DNA from: Octadecabacter antarcticus 307
Lineage (GTDB): Bacteria > Pseudomonadota > Alphaproteobacteria > Rhodobacterales > Rhodobacteraceae
DNA length: 64,000 bases
NCBI RefSeq assembly: GCF_000155675.2
Contig: NC_020911.1
Coordinates: forward strand, 362,501 to 426,500
Direction: 5' to 3'
Below, piece after piece: positions 1 through 10,134 of this stretch. The notes below the pieces were generated by a model. The model was not told where the DNA came from. It made no database searches and saw only the letters and a program-made list of their open reading frames with translations. The first letter of the stretch is position 1. Each line of letters opens with the position of its first letter. The position numbers and the translations under genes are program-made.

Positions 1-2505
<2,505 letters not shown>

Positions 2506-2613
2506 GATCCAGTAGAAGCAAGGCAACTTGCCATACCGGACAATGAAAAGTCATACACATACCACGAACAGTAATGCTGACTTGGACAACGCCTGATATT
2601 GTGAATTCTTTTC

Positions 2614-2733
2614 TTGGTTTGGTGGTCATAGCACGAGTGAAACACCTGGCTCCATTCCGAACCCAGTCGTTAAGCACCGTTGCGCTGATGGTACTGCGTC
2701 TTAAGACGTGGGAGAGTAAGTCACTGCCAGACC
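2614..2733 (+). rRNA. 5S ribosomal RNA
   Basis: A 120-base segment about 110 bases after the 23S end. Its ends pair (ggtttgg at the 5' end with ccagacc at the 3' end), and it contains the typical 5S core 'ctccattccgaaccc'. It is cotranscribed with the 23S gene. Ends are accurate to a few bases. Confidence 0.93.
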
Positions 2734-2796
2734 TAGTAAAGAATTCCAATAACAAGCGTTTGTATCTCTCTTTCGATTTCGTCCCTATATAGGTAG

Positions 2797-2873
<77 letters not shown>

Positions 2874-2902
2874 AATTATATAAGCAATATCAACGTGCTA
2901 AC

Positions 2903-2925
2903 AGCCACCCTCGGGTGGCTTTCGG
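2903..2925 (+). terminator. rRNA operon terminator hairpin
   Basis: Arms 'agccaccc' and 'gggtggct' form a GC-rich hairpin 30 bases after the tRNA, followed by 'ttcgg'. Position and strength fit termination of the rRNA operon, although the T-run is short. From here to the IS30 element (about 3116) I see no gene. Confidence 0.6.
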
Positions 2926-3116
2926 CGTTGGTGGTTTTTACGTGGAAGGCCCGTGGAAGATCGCGGGAGCAATAAATGACCGTGACGCAAAAGCAACGCA
3001 TCTGAATGGGGCTGAAGCCAGAAAAACCTCAAGTGGTTAAGGGAGCGCATTGCAACGAGCACCAGCCATAAACGCGGAGTTATTGATGCTGCAGCTTGTA
3101 CATTTTGACACTTAGG

Positions 3117-4347
3117 GCGGCGGCCTCAACCGGTCGACGCAACACTTTAATCTTTAGGAAGAGATGGAGTGTTTCAAATGAAGTATCGTCGCAGGATTTA
3201 CTATTCAGCTGAGCAGCGGGCTGAGATCTGGGATCGTTGGCAACGTGGCGAGTCGATGAGGTCTATTGGGCGGGTGTTCGATCGCCAATCATCCTCAGTC
3301 TTTTCAGTGATCTCACCAACTGGCGGGATACGTCCGCTGGATCGCAAGCGCGGACACGTTGCATTGAGCCTTTCTGAGCGTGAAGAGATATCTCGCGGGC
3401 TGAGCACCAAGCAGTCTCTGCGCGCAATTGCGCTTCAGTTGCGGCGTGCGCCCTCGACGATCAGCAGGGAGGTTCGGCGCAATGGTGGACTGACTGGCTA
3501 TCGTGCGACGGCGTCTGATCAGGCCGCTTGGGATCGCGCTCTGCGTCCCAAGTTGTGCAAGCTGGCTTGTCACCCAACATTGGCGCGCGCAGTATCAGCT
3601 AAGCTGCGGCGCAAGTGGTCACCAGAGCAGGTTGCCGGTTGGCTCAAACGAGCGTTCCCGGGGGAGGCATGCAAACAGGTGTCACACGAAACGATCTATC
3701 ATAGCCTCTATATACAGGCGCGCGGTGTCCTCAAAAAGGAGCTGCTGGCGCACTTGCGCGCAAAACGCACCGTCAGGCGCTCCAAGCACGCCAGCCAGAA
3801 GCGCAACGGCAATGGTCAGATTAAAGATGCTGTGTCCATCAGCGAAAGGCCAGCATCCGTCGAGGATCGAGCCGTTCCGGGGCACTGGGAAGGCGACTTG
3901 ATTGGCGGATCGAAGAACAGTTATGTCGCGACCTTTGTTGAGCGACATTCGCGGTATGTGATGTTGGTGAAAGTCGCGAACAAGGACACCGAGAGTGTTG
4001 TTACGGCGTTGATCAAATCGGCTCAGAAGCTTCCCCGCGAGCTTTACAAATCCTTGACGTGGGATCGTGGAAAAGAGCTCGCAGATCATCCGCGCTTCAC
4101 ACTAGCAACTGATGTTGATGTCTACTTTTGCGACCCGCAATCACCGTGGCAACGCGGATCAAATGAAAATACCAACCGGCTCTTGAGGCAGTATTTGCCA
4201 AGAGGCACCGATTTATCCGTCCATTCCCAAGCAAAACTCAGCGCAATCGCAAGGCAACTTAACGAACGCCCCCGCAAGACCTTGCAATATCAAACGCCAG
4301 CAGAGAAGTTCGCTGAGTGTGTTGCGTCGACCGGTTGAGATCGCCGC
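3117..4347. mobile_element. IS30-family insertion sequence
   Basis: About 1.23 kb. It is bounded by inverted repeats that are perfect over 21 bp (3125-3145 and 4319-4339) and continue outward for about 8 bp with two mismatches. A single IS30-type transposase fills the interior, and its stop codon lies inside the right repeat. The exact outer ends and the short target duplication could not be fixed. The reading frame is intact, so the element may be active. Confidence 0.85.
3178..4338 (+). CDS. IS30-family transposase
   Basis: This 386-aa DDE transposase has an N-terminal helix-turn-helix with 'SIGRVFDRQSSSV' and a second HTH with 'SLRAIALQLRRAPSTISREV', the hallmark of IS30. An integrase-core domain follows, with 'PGHWEGDLIGG', 'LTWDRGKEL' and 'PWQRGSNENTNRLLRQYLP' carrying the D, D and E catalytic positions. 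I chose the ATG at 3178 because a GGAG lies eight bases upstream; a GTG at 3169 would add three residues. Length is normal for the family, and no frame damage is visible. Confidence 0.93.
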   Translation: MKYRRRIYYSAEQRAEIWDRWQRGESMRSIGRVFDRQSSSVFSVISPTGGIRPLDRKRGHVALSLSEREEISRGLSTKQSLRAIALQLRRAPSTISREVRRNGGLTGYRATASDQAAWDRALRPKLCKLACHPTLARAVSAKLRRKWSPEQVAGWLKRAFPGEACKQVSHETIYHSLYIQARGVLKKELLAHLRAKRTVRRSKHASQKRNGNGQIKDAVSISERPASVEDRAVPGHWEGDLIGGSKNSYVATFVERHSRYVMLVKVANKDTESVVTALIKSAQKLPRELYKSLTWDRGKELADHPRFTLATDVDVYFCDPQSPWQRGSNENTNRLLRQYLPRGTDLSVHSQAKLSAIARQLNERPRKTLQYQTPAEKFAECVASTG

Positions 4348-4452
4348 GGATTCCGGACATTCGCTGCGAGTGCAAATATCAATTCGATACCTTGCGGATT
4401 AGGTGGGCTTTGCTTCGAGTGTGATCCCCTGAAAAGTTGCCGCGTCTGGGGC

Positions 4453-4770
4453 CTAGCTCGCACGTTTATCAAGTAGCTTCTCAATTCTGTCTGGAAGTTC
4501 TGTGAAACGCCTGACGAGCTTGCCTTCAAATGGGACGAAACCGCGAAAGGTGTTTTCCATGGCTTTGTCACACCGGAATAGGTCACACTCTGCGACGCAG
4601 CACATTTGCATAACGTCCATGAAGTCAGACCGCTTGTAGCTATAACCCGGCTTCGCGATTTGAGATATGTAGTGTCCGAAATGGTCAGCTCGGCCAACTC
4701 CTAGAGTTTTCTCCAATTTCGTCACGATGTCTTTCGGGTCCACAACTATTCTCTTGGGAGATTTGGTCAT
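4453..4770 (-). CDS. C-terminal piece of split PIN-like protein
   Basis: This 105-aa frame begins with ATG directly after the TAG of the preceding frame and is in phase with it. It contains 'YKRSDFMDVMQMCCVAECDLFRCDK', the style of C-terminal acidic motif (DxxH/D ... D ... CD) found in the second half of PIN-like nucleases. It has no N-terminal catalytic half of its own. I infer that it is the last third of one ancestral gene running 5611 to 4453. It could be re-initiated as a separate chain; alone it is a hypothetical protein. Confidence 0.55.
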   Translation of the reverse strand: MTKSPKRIVVDPKDIVTKLEKTLGVGRADHFGHYISQIAKPGYSYKRSDFMDVMQMCCVAECDLFRCDKAMENTFRGFVPFEGKLVRRFTELPDRIEKLLDKRAS

Positions 4771-5079
4771 CTACTTGGCCTTGCGTGGATCCATTCCCGT
4801 CTCGATAAGCGTCTTTCTGATATTAAGGAATTTTTCGCCAAGTTGATCCAGTGCTTGGTGGTTGTCTTGAATATCGCGGAAAGAGGCTTCCATACGGTCG
4901 ATTCCTTCGCCGAAAAACTCATCGATCAAGTTTGGCTTGTCAGCATAATCATAAACGATGCGACTGTATTCCGCTGGGTCCGTAATCCAACGGTTGATAC
5001 GGTCTTCGAACTCGGCGTCGGAACATTGCCCCTTCATAAACCGGTTAATGACACCGCTCTCGATAAGTTCGTCAGACAC
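4771..5079 (-). CDS. Middle piece of split PIN-like protein
   Basis: This 102-aa frame has a possible GTG start at 5079, but reading stays open upstream in the same phase, giving 'TWETKREDFKSYP' before the GTG. That reads like ordinary protein and overlaps the end of the previous frame, so the GTG is probably not a real start. The piece is helical and charged, with no catalytic motif of its own. It ends in TAG and is followed at once by ATG in the same frame. Best read as the central segment of a broken gene. Confidence 0.5.
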   Translation of the reverse strand: MSDELIESGVINRFMKGQCSDAEFEDRINRWITDPAEYSRIVYDYADKPNLIDEFFGEGIDRMEASFRDIQDNHQALDQLGEKFLNIRKTLIETGMDPRKAK

Positions 5080-5089
5080 GGGATAGCTT

Positions 5090-5611
5090 TTAAAGTCTTC
5101 GCGTTTTGTCTCCCACGTTGTTCCGTTTCTCCCTGAGTAGCTGAGCTAGGGCCTTCGGTCTTTTAAGACGCCTCCGATCTGCACGATTAAGCCCCTTATG
5201 ATCTGACAACTCTTTGAGGTAGTATTTGTGCATCTCGCGGCGATACCAATTGGCTGTTATCGCCTTGCCTCCATTTTTGCCACTGATCCACTGCCCGTTG
5301 TTCGGGAAACGAGCGCCAAGTCGAAAATCGGCGTAAAATGGAAATGCGTGAAGGCCACAAATGTCCTTAACTAATTGACCTCTCCGAACACGCTCATCAC
5401 GAAACTCTTCGGTTGGACGGGTGATAACCTCCAACATGATCACCCAAGAATATCCGATGACGATCTCGCCACGGCCTCGATGTTCCATGAGTTGTCTGAG
5501 AATAGCGTGGTTCGGACCATCGTCTGGCTCGTTGAACAGGCGGATGTAGTCCTGCGTGTCGAGGTAGACAACGAGTGGTAAGGGCGACCACCCCATCAGG
5601 TTTGAGCCCAA
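5090..5611 (-). CDS. N-terminal piece of split PIN-like protein
   Basis: The 173-aa frame opens with 'VVYLDTQDYIRLF', a beta-strand ending in an aspartate (D18) like the first catalytic Asp of PIN-fold nucleases. 'WVIMLEVITRP' follows, with a glutamate at the expected second acidic position. The last 12 or so residues are probably out of frame, because the phase used by the next piece already reads as protein here. The TTG at 5611 or the ATG at 5596 are the possible starts. The substrate is unknown; PIN-like proteins often cleave RNA. Confidence 0.5.
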   Translation of the reverse strand: MGSNLMGWSPLPLVVYLDTQDYIRLFNEPDDGPNHAILRQLMEHRGRGEIVIGYSWVIMLEVITRPTEEFRDERVRRGQLVKDICGLHAFPFYADFRLGARFPNNGQWISGKNGGKAITANWYRREMHKYYLKELSDHKGLNRADRRRLKRPKALAQLLREKRNNVGDKTRRL

Positions 5612-5662
5612 GTGACCGATGCTGCGGGATGCACGCTGTCACGAGAGAGCCAAAAACCTTTA

Positions 5663-5757
5663 ACAACCCTCTGGGTTTTGAACCGGGTTTTTGGCAGCGT
5701 CAATCGGGGTGTTTTGAGCATGTGCCAAAGACGAGCGTTTTTGAACGCCTGTCGAGT
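5663..5757. repeat. Dispersed intergenic repeat, copy A
   Basis: Contains the string 'ttttgaaccgggtttttggc', then 'gcgtcaatcgg', then 'gcatgtgccaaa' and 'gcgtttttga'. The same ordered blocks recur at 18328-18420 and 59757-59840 with roughly the same spacing, always outside genes. The rest of 5612-6090 holds only a 40-codon open frame. Confidence 0.5.
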
Positions 5758-5837
5758 GTCAGAAATGCGTATTGGTTTTTGCTTTGCGCCGCGAAACGGC
5801 TATCTGTAATAGTCTAGTGTCATAACCGGGATACGTC

Positions 5838-5960
5838 ATGCCTTCTTCACAACCGCGTCAAAGATTCGAGATTACAATCCAATCTGAAGGTCAAAAACTG
5901 AAGCATGTTTGCGCAGCACCTGAAGAGGCTGAAGCCGTTGATCGCATAATGCGCTCTTAA
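5838..5960 (+). CDS. Small hypothetical ORF (40 aa)
   Basis: ATG to TAA encodes a 40-residue hydrophilic peptide starting MPSSQPRQRF and ending EAVDRIMRS, with alternating charged and polar residues that look coding-like. No convincing ribosome binding site is visible and I recognise no family. It lies alone between the PIN-like remnant and the secreted-protein cluster. It may be the remnant of a longer gene or chance. Confidence 0.25.
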   Translation: MPSSQPRQRFEITIQSEGQKLKHVCAAPEEAEAVDRIMRS

Positions 5961-6091
5961 AGACACACAGTCCTGAGCTTGTCAGTGTGAAGCGGCTTGG
6001 TATGTTGCCCGTGAAGCTCAAACGTTAGTGTCGTTTCCCAAAAACGAGCGTTCCTAGATGGTGATTAGCTTTGCTATGTCTTGATTCGCAA

Positions 6092-6117
6092 ACGGGCCGC
6101 CTGAATGGGCGACCCGT
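6092..6117 (-). terminator. Hairpin after first small secreted-protein gene
   Basis: A 10-bp stem (acgggccgcc with ggcgacccgt, one T-G type mismatch) around a 6-base loop, 25 bases beyond the stop of the 6143-6472 gene. The identical hairpin follows the third paralogue at 7312-7337, so it was duplicated with the gene. The T-run on the minus strand is weak. Confidence 0.55.
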
Positions 6118-6142
6118 AGCTGGGAGAATTTAAATCTAAGGC

Positions 6143-6472
6143 TTAATTGAAATCGATTTCCTGTGTGTCGACCACTTGGCCGTTCACTTTGAGAAACACG
6201 ATTGCGTCTGTTTCTTGACGGGGGATGTTGACGTCAACATCAAGGTTTGCACCAGCTTTGACCATTTCTGACCCGATCAATGCACCGACTACGCCTTTGT
6301 GGAAGCTGTAAACTTCTACAACGCCATCACCGGTTGCTGTGACTGTTCCAAGTTCAACTTGGCCGCCACGATCCTGCTCCATCACGAAGTTGGAGATGTT
6401 GTCGATGCTTGCAGATGCCATGGAAGCGGAAGCTGCGATTGCGGCGAATGCGAGAGTTGCTGTCTTAAACAT
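6143..6472 (-). CDS. Small secreted protein, paralogue 1
   Basis: A 109-aa protein with a Sec signal peptide (MFKTATLAFAAIAASASMASAS), so the mature chain is about 87 residues beginning IDNISNF. The mature part contains 'GDGVVEVYSFHKG', 'GALIGSEMVKAGANLDVDV' and 'VFLKVNGQVVDTQEI', a beta-rich layout reminiscent of DUF7282-type domains; this resemblance is tentative. An AAGGA-like site precedes the ATG. It is the first of three tandem paralogues and is closer to copy 3 than to copy 2. There is no catalytic signature, so an extracytoplasmic binding or structural role is guesswork. Confidence 0.85.
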   Translation of the reverse strand: MFKTATLAFAAIAASASMASASIDNISNFVMEQDRGGQVELGTVTATGDGVVEVYSFHKGVVGALIGSEMVKAGANLDVDVNIPRQETDAIVFLKVNGQVVDTQEIDFN

Positions 6473-6570
6473 AATATGTTCCTTTTCTGCCCGCTTGGGC
6501 TGGTAGGTTGTGCCCCCTAAGGGCTGTCTTTTCGGACGGACCCGTAGCTGGGAGAATGTAAATCTAAGGT

Positions 6571-6900
6571 TTAGTTGAAGTCGATTTCCTGTGTGTCGAC
6601 CACTTGGTCGTTCACTTTAAGAAACACGATTGCGTCTGTTTCTTGATGGGGGATGTTGACGTCAACATCGAGGTTTGCACCGGCTTTGACCTTTTCGGAC
6701 CCGATCAAAGTGCCTACTTCGCCTTTGTGGAAGCTGTAAACTTCTACAACGCCATCACCGGTTGCTGTGACTGTTCCAAGTTCAACTTGGCCGCCACGGT
6801 CCTGCTCCATCACGAAGTTGGAGATGTTGTCGATGCTTGCAGATGCGATGGAAGCGGAAGCTGCGATTGCGGCGAATGCGAGAGTTGCTGTCTTAAACAT
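6571..6900 (-). CDS. Small secreted protein, paralogue 2
   Basis: 109 aa, with the same signal peptide and fold pattern as its neighbours. It differs at several sites: 'EVGTLIGSEKVKAG' replaces 'VVGALIGSEMVKAG', and IPHQ and VNDQ replace IPRQ and VNGQ. I start it at the MFKT methionine because an AAAAGGAAC site lies just upstream. An in-frame ATG at 7002 would add a 34-residue leader (MQLIETQQPAAD...) that has no place before a signal peptide. That leader is also kept at copy 3. The 360 bp upstream are AT-rich, look promoter-like, and hold no gene. Confidence 0.85.
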   Translation of the reverse strand: MFKTATLAFAAIAASASIASASIDNISNFVMEQDRGGQVELGTVTATGDGVVEVYSFHKGEVGTLIGSEKVKAGANLDVDVNIPHQETDAIVFLKVNDQVVDTQEIDFN

Positions 6901-7002
6901 GGTATGTTCCTTTTCTGCCCGTTTGGGCTGGTAGGTTGTGCCCCTGATCGTCTGGAGCGTTTGAATGTCTGCAGCGGGTTGCTGCGTTTCGATGAGTTGC
7001 AT

Positions 7003-7311
7003 TTGGGTCTAAAAACCTCGTTCGAAAACCCCGCTTGCGGTCACAAAAAAATGATGGTCTGCGATGAATTTAAGTTCTTGAAAAAACACCAGGCTAATCA
7101 ATTTGGTACTTCTGTGCGATTGTGAACATAAGTTGAATTCCGATGGTGCAGCATGGCACAAACGAATATTCCCAAGCCTCACAGCCACAGTGTGAACACA
7201 AAAATGTGAGCCGGTAATATTCGAGTCCTAAAGCCAAAGGATGATAATTTTGTCAAAAAATCAGAGGGTTCTGTCACAAACCAGATGTGGCCGTTTTGGA
7301 AATTACACCAA
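7003..7311. promoter_or_regulatory. AT-rich spacer between paralogues 2 and 3, likely promoter region
   Basis: A 300-bp stretch with no credible gene. It separates paralogue 2 from the hairpin that closes paralogue 3, so paralogue 2 needs its own promoter here. It contains two 'gtgtgaacac'- or 'tgtgaacat'-like words (near 7123 and 7190) and several A-tracts. No specific operator can be named. Confidence 0.3.
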
Positions 7312-7337
7312 ACGGGCCGCCTGAATGGGCGACCCGT
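7312..7337 (-). terminator. Hairpin after third small secreted-protein gene
   Basis: Same 10-bp stem and 6-base loop as at 6092-6117, 25 bases beyond the stop of paralogue 3. It would separate paralogue 3, which ends the 9847-7363 run, from paralogue 2 further downstream. Confidence 0.55.
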
Positions 7338-7362
7338 AGCTGGGAGAATTTAAATCTAAGGC

Positions 7363-7692
7363 TTAATTGAAATTGATTTCCTGTGTGTCGACCACTTGGC
7401 CGTTCACTTTGAGAAACACGATTGCGTCGGTCTCTTGACGGGGGATGTTGACGTCAACATCGAGGTTTGCACCAGCTTTGACCATTTCTGACCCGATCAA
7501 TGCACCGACTACGCCTTTGTGGAAGCTGTAAACTTCTACAACGCCATCACCGGTTGCTGTGACTATTCCAAGTTCAACTTGGCCGCCACGATCCTGCTCC
7601 ATCACGAAGTTGGAGATGTTGTCGATGCTTGCAGATGCGATGGAAGCGGAAGCTGCGATTGCGGTGAATGCGAGAGTTGCTGTCTTAAACAT
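7363..7692 (-). CDS. Small secreted protein, paralogue 3
   Basis: 109 aa with signal peptide MFKTATLAFTAIAASASIASAS. The mature part is almost identical to paralogue 1 (VVGALIGSEMVKAG, IPRQ and VNGQ shared). It lies 109 bp after the exported FAH-fold gene on the same strand with no terminator between, so it is probably the distal gene of a MipA-FAH-small protein transcript. The conserved in-frame leader of 34 codons starts at 7794, only 8 bases past the FAH stop. The real start is judged to be MFKT because of the AAAAGGAAC site. Confidence 0.85.
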   Translation of the reverse strand: MFKTATLAFTAIAASASIASASIDNISNFVMEQDRGGQVELGIVTATGDGVVEVYSFHKGVVGALIGSEMVKAGANLDVDVNIPRQETDAIVFLKVNGQVVDTQEINFN

Positions 7693-7801
7693 GATATGTT
7701 CCTTTTCTGCCCGCTTGGGCTGGTATGTTGTGCCCCTGTTCGTCTGGGGCGTTTGAATGTCTGCAGCGGGTTGCTGCGTTTCGATGAGTTGCATTAACCA
7801 G

Positions 7802-9013
7802 TTAGTTTTCAGCCCGTTGCACTACGACAGAAATAGTCCCCATGTTTGAAGAGTTGTGGGTCACAAGATGTCCGGGTTGCAGAAACCGGAGTGATGCGCG
7901 CTCTTCGTCCAGAAAGTTTTCGAGCACTGCGTCATACGGAGCCTGCCCCGTTAAAAACGTGCCTTTCACTATGTAAAGCATAGCGCCTCTGACGATTTGC
8001 TTCATGTTAGGCGGCATAAAGATGACGCCTTCGGCGGTGCCCGACATCAGAACCTGATCGCGTGCGATCATGCCGTTCTCTACAAGCTGCCATTGTTTGT
8101 CGTCGTACAGAAATCGGGTGGACTCCGTATCGGCCAGAGCTTTTTCTACCAGCGATCGGAAAGACAGGATCATTTCGCCTGCACGGGCGTCTTGGCGTAT
8201 CTCGTCATTGACCTGCGTGACGAGACGCTCGGTTTTTACAAAGCTCTCCCAGTCAAGTGGAACCACGAACAGCCCGCCCGAGGGGAAGCGCTCCGGTCCG
8301 CTTTTGGCATCGCTGAAACCTGTGCCGGAATCAAAATTGTCGGGATCAATCAGCCGCGTCAGCACACTCCTATTGCTGAAATCTCCGCACAAGAAGAAAC
8401 CTTTTTGCGCAGCATCAAAATCCTCGATACGCTCAATGTCGCGATCAAATCTTGTGCAGATCTCGACCTCGTAATCGAGCAGTTCGTCTGCATCCGTTGA
8501 AACCGTTGTTACAGGTGGCGTGGCGACTCCGAATTTCGGAAAGTTGAAGACAGACTCCGAGCCTGTCTCCTCCTGATGCTCAGGGAAATTGGTGCCGCTT
8601 GCCACGTGTCGTGCGGCCGTACCGGCGGCAGGCAAGAGATCACCAAAACTGCGCTGTACTACCGGGAACTGGTCATTGGCATCGGCCTGCGCAACATCGA
8701 CAAGTGTTTCGATTCCAACGTCCGTCAGAACATCGAAGAAGTCAGTCTTGGTGGTTAGCCCTGCGGCAGTCAGATCAACTGCCGAAATCTGGTCCCCTTG
8801 CAGTTCGGTGACCAGCAATACATGGGAGGGGCCGTCTGGCGTGCGCCGTTCAAGCGCAAGGGTCAAACCCTCTCGCGGTGAAAGGATGCCCGTGGAAAGC
8901 GGCTGTGCTTCCCCGTCAAACGGGTTTGTACGTTCAGGGTCTTCGGGCTGCATCAGCCAGATGCCGGCAGCAAGCACAACGGCAGCGGTTGTGGCCAGTT
9001 TCAAGTGTTTCAT
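7802..9013 (-). CDS. Exported fumarylacetoacetase (FAH)-fold protein
   Basis: 403 aa. Residues 1-22 (MKHLKLATTAAVVLAAGIWLM) are a signal peptide or membrane anchor. The C-terminal two thirds shows FAH-family landmarks in order: 'ADELLDYEVEICTRF' (metal-binding Glu pair region), 'GFFLCGDFSNRSVL', 'DAKSGPERFPSGGLFVVP', 'RLVTQVNDEIRQ', 'ILSFRSLVEKAL' and 'DQVLMSGTAEGVIFMPP'. FAH enzymes hydrolyse or decarboxylate diketo acids and are normally cytoplasmic, so export is unusual. It follows the MipA gene by 39 bp and precedes a small secreted protein. Substrate unknown; the fold assignment is good. Confidence 0.75.
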   Translation of the reverse strand: MKHLKLATTAAVVLAAGIWLMQPEDPERTNPFDGEAQPLSTGILSPREGLTLALERRTPDGPSHVLLVTELQGDQISAVDLTAAGLTTKTDFFDVLTDVGIETLVDVAQADANDQFPVVQRSFGDLLPAAGTAARHVASGTNFPEHQEETGSESVFNFPKFGVATPPVTTVSTDADELLDYEVEICTRFDRDIERIEDFDAAQKGFFLCGDFSNRSVLTRLIDPDNFDSGTGFSDAKSGPERFPSGGLFVVPLDWESFVKTERLVTQVNDEIRQDARAGEMILSFRSLVEKALADTESTRFLYDDKQWQLVENGMIARDQVLMSGTAEGVIFMPPNMKQIVRGAMLYIVKGTFLTGQAPYDAVLENFLDEERASLRFLQPGHLVTHNSSNMGTISVVVQRAEN

Positions 9014-9052
9014 ATCTATACCTATTGTTGTTTTGTTACAGGAACGTCCGGC

Positions 9053-9847
9053 TTAGAGCCGGAACAGAACGCCTGTGGAAATGCTGACCTGCGTGTCCTC
9101 AAAGCTGACGCTGCTATCCTTGGCGTCCCCAGCCAGAGTCGATAGATCAAGGCTCGTGAACAGTATCGTGCGTTCAGTCAGCGCGTAGCTACCGGTTAAT
9201 GTGACACCAGCCTGGGCCAAGCCTGCCCCCGGATCAAAAGCTGCAAGACCGGATGCCAAAGCCTGATCCCCAGTAATGCCAAAAAAGGCATCCATCCAAG
9301 CATCGTCGGCTAATGCCAGATAAGGTGTTGCCGATACCTGTACCCGATTACTGTTACCGAATTGACTGCGATAGGTGCCATAAAGCTTGGCGCGTGTGCC
9401 TTCTGGGCCATCGTCAGACAGACCACGTTGCACTTCAAATCCATAGGTGAGGCGACCAACATCATACTCCATGAACAACGTTGCAAGCGCGCCAGCTTTT
9501 ACATCTGGCAGACCGTTCAGGCGGGCATCATCTTTTGAAATACGTTCTTCAAAATCATATCCAATCCCCAGCCCATAGCTTAGCTCTCCGTTTTGCAGAG
9601 TGGTGGAGTTTTGCAGACCAATGCCGCGTTGGTTCAAAAAGCCGTAACGCCCGATTTCGAGATCGATAAGTGGGATGAAGCCCACTTCACTTTCGTCCGA
9701 GCCGAGAAAGGTGGAGCCATAAGACAGGCCGCCGCCAACCATACCGGATATCAGCTGGTCCTCTGCAAGTGCTGGCGCGCTTGTGCCTGCCAGGAGCATC
9801 AACACGATTGGCCCCGCGAGCATTTTTTGCATTTGATCAATTTTCAT
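9053..9847 (-). CDS. MipA/OmpV-family outer-membrane protein
   Basis: 264 aa with a signal peptide ending in APALAEDQ. Alternating beta-strand segments follow, and the C-terminus is FRL, as in outer-membrane barrels. 'GGGLSYGSTFLGSDESEVGFIPLIDLEIGRYGFLNQRGIGL' matches the N-terminal strand pattern of MipA/OmpV proteins (MltA-interacting scaffold or porin-like barrels). It is the first gene of a minus-strand run with the FAH-fold protein and is divergent from a LytTR regulator. The start ATG at 9847 gives a normal signal peptide. Confidence 0.85.
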   Translation of the reverse strand: MKIDQMQKMLAGPIVLMLLAGTSAPALAEDQLISGMVGGGLSYGSTFLGSDESEVGFIPLIDLEIGRYGFLNQRGIGLQNSTTLQNGELSYGLGIGYDFEERISKDDARLNGLPDVKAGALATLFMEYDVGRLTYGFEVQRGLSDDGPEGTRAKLYGTYRSQFGNSNRVQVSATPYLALADDAWMDAFFGITGDQALASGLAAFDPGAGLAQAGVTLTGSYALTERTILFTSLDLSTLAGDAKDSSVSFEDTQVSISTGVLFRL

Positions 9848-9989
9848 TTTTTAGACCTTTCAATTCAGTTTTTAAGGCGCGCATGCTGACCGGAAAACAC
9901 TCCATCACGATCAGCGTGGCGTTGACTGGGAAATGCGCGGACAGCTCACGCTAAGAAAGGCAAGTTACTTGAAATCGCTGGAATTCTTC

Positions 9990-10037
9990 GCGAATGGATT
10001 CGCAACCAACGCGAACGGTTGAATCCTACCGTTCGCG
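9990..10037. promoter_or_regulatory. Paired palindromes, probable operator for divergent promoters
   Basis: Two perfect inverted repeats sharing a GCGAA core: gcgaat-gg-attcgc (9990-10003) and cgcgaacggt-8 bp-accgttcgcg (10010-10019 with 10028-10037). They lie in the 287-bp gap between the mipA-like gene and the LytTR regulator. A promoter-like 'tatactaaaaataagatatt' stretch follows at 10042-10061. The obvious candidate binder is the adjacent LytTR protein. The rest of the gap has no gene. Confidence 0.55.
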
Positions 10038-10134
10038 AAGCTATACTAAAAATAAGATATTCTACTACACAGGAGGTGTAGCGCCGCGTATCGTAGAATC
10101 ACCGAAAAGAACCTGCTCAGGACCAGATTTATAA

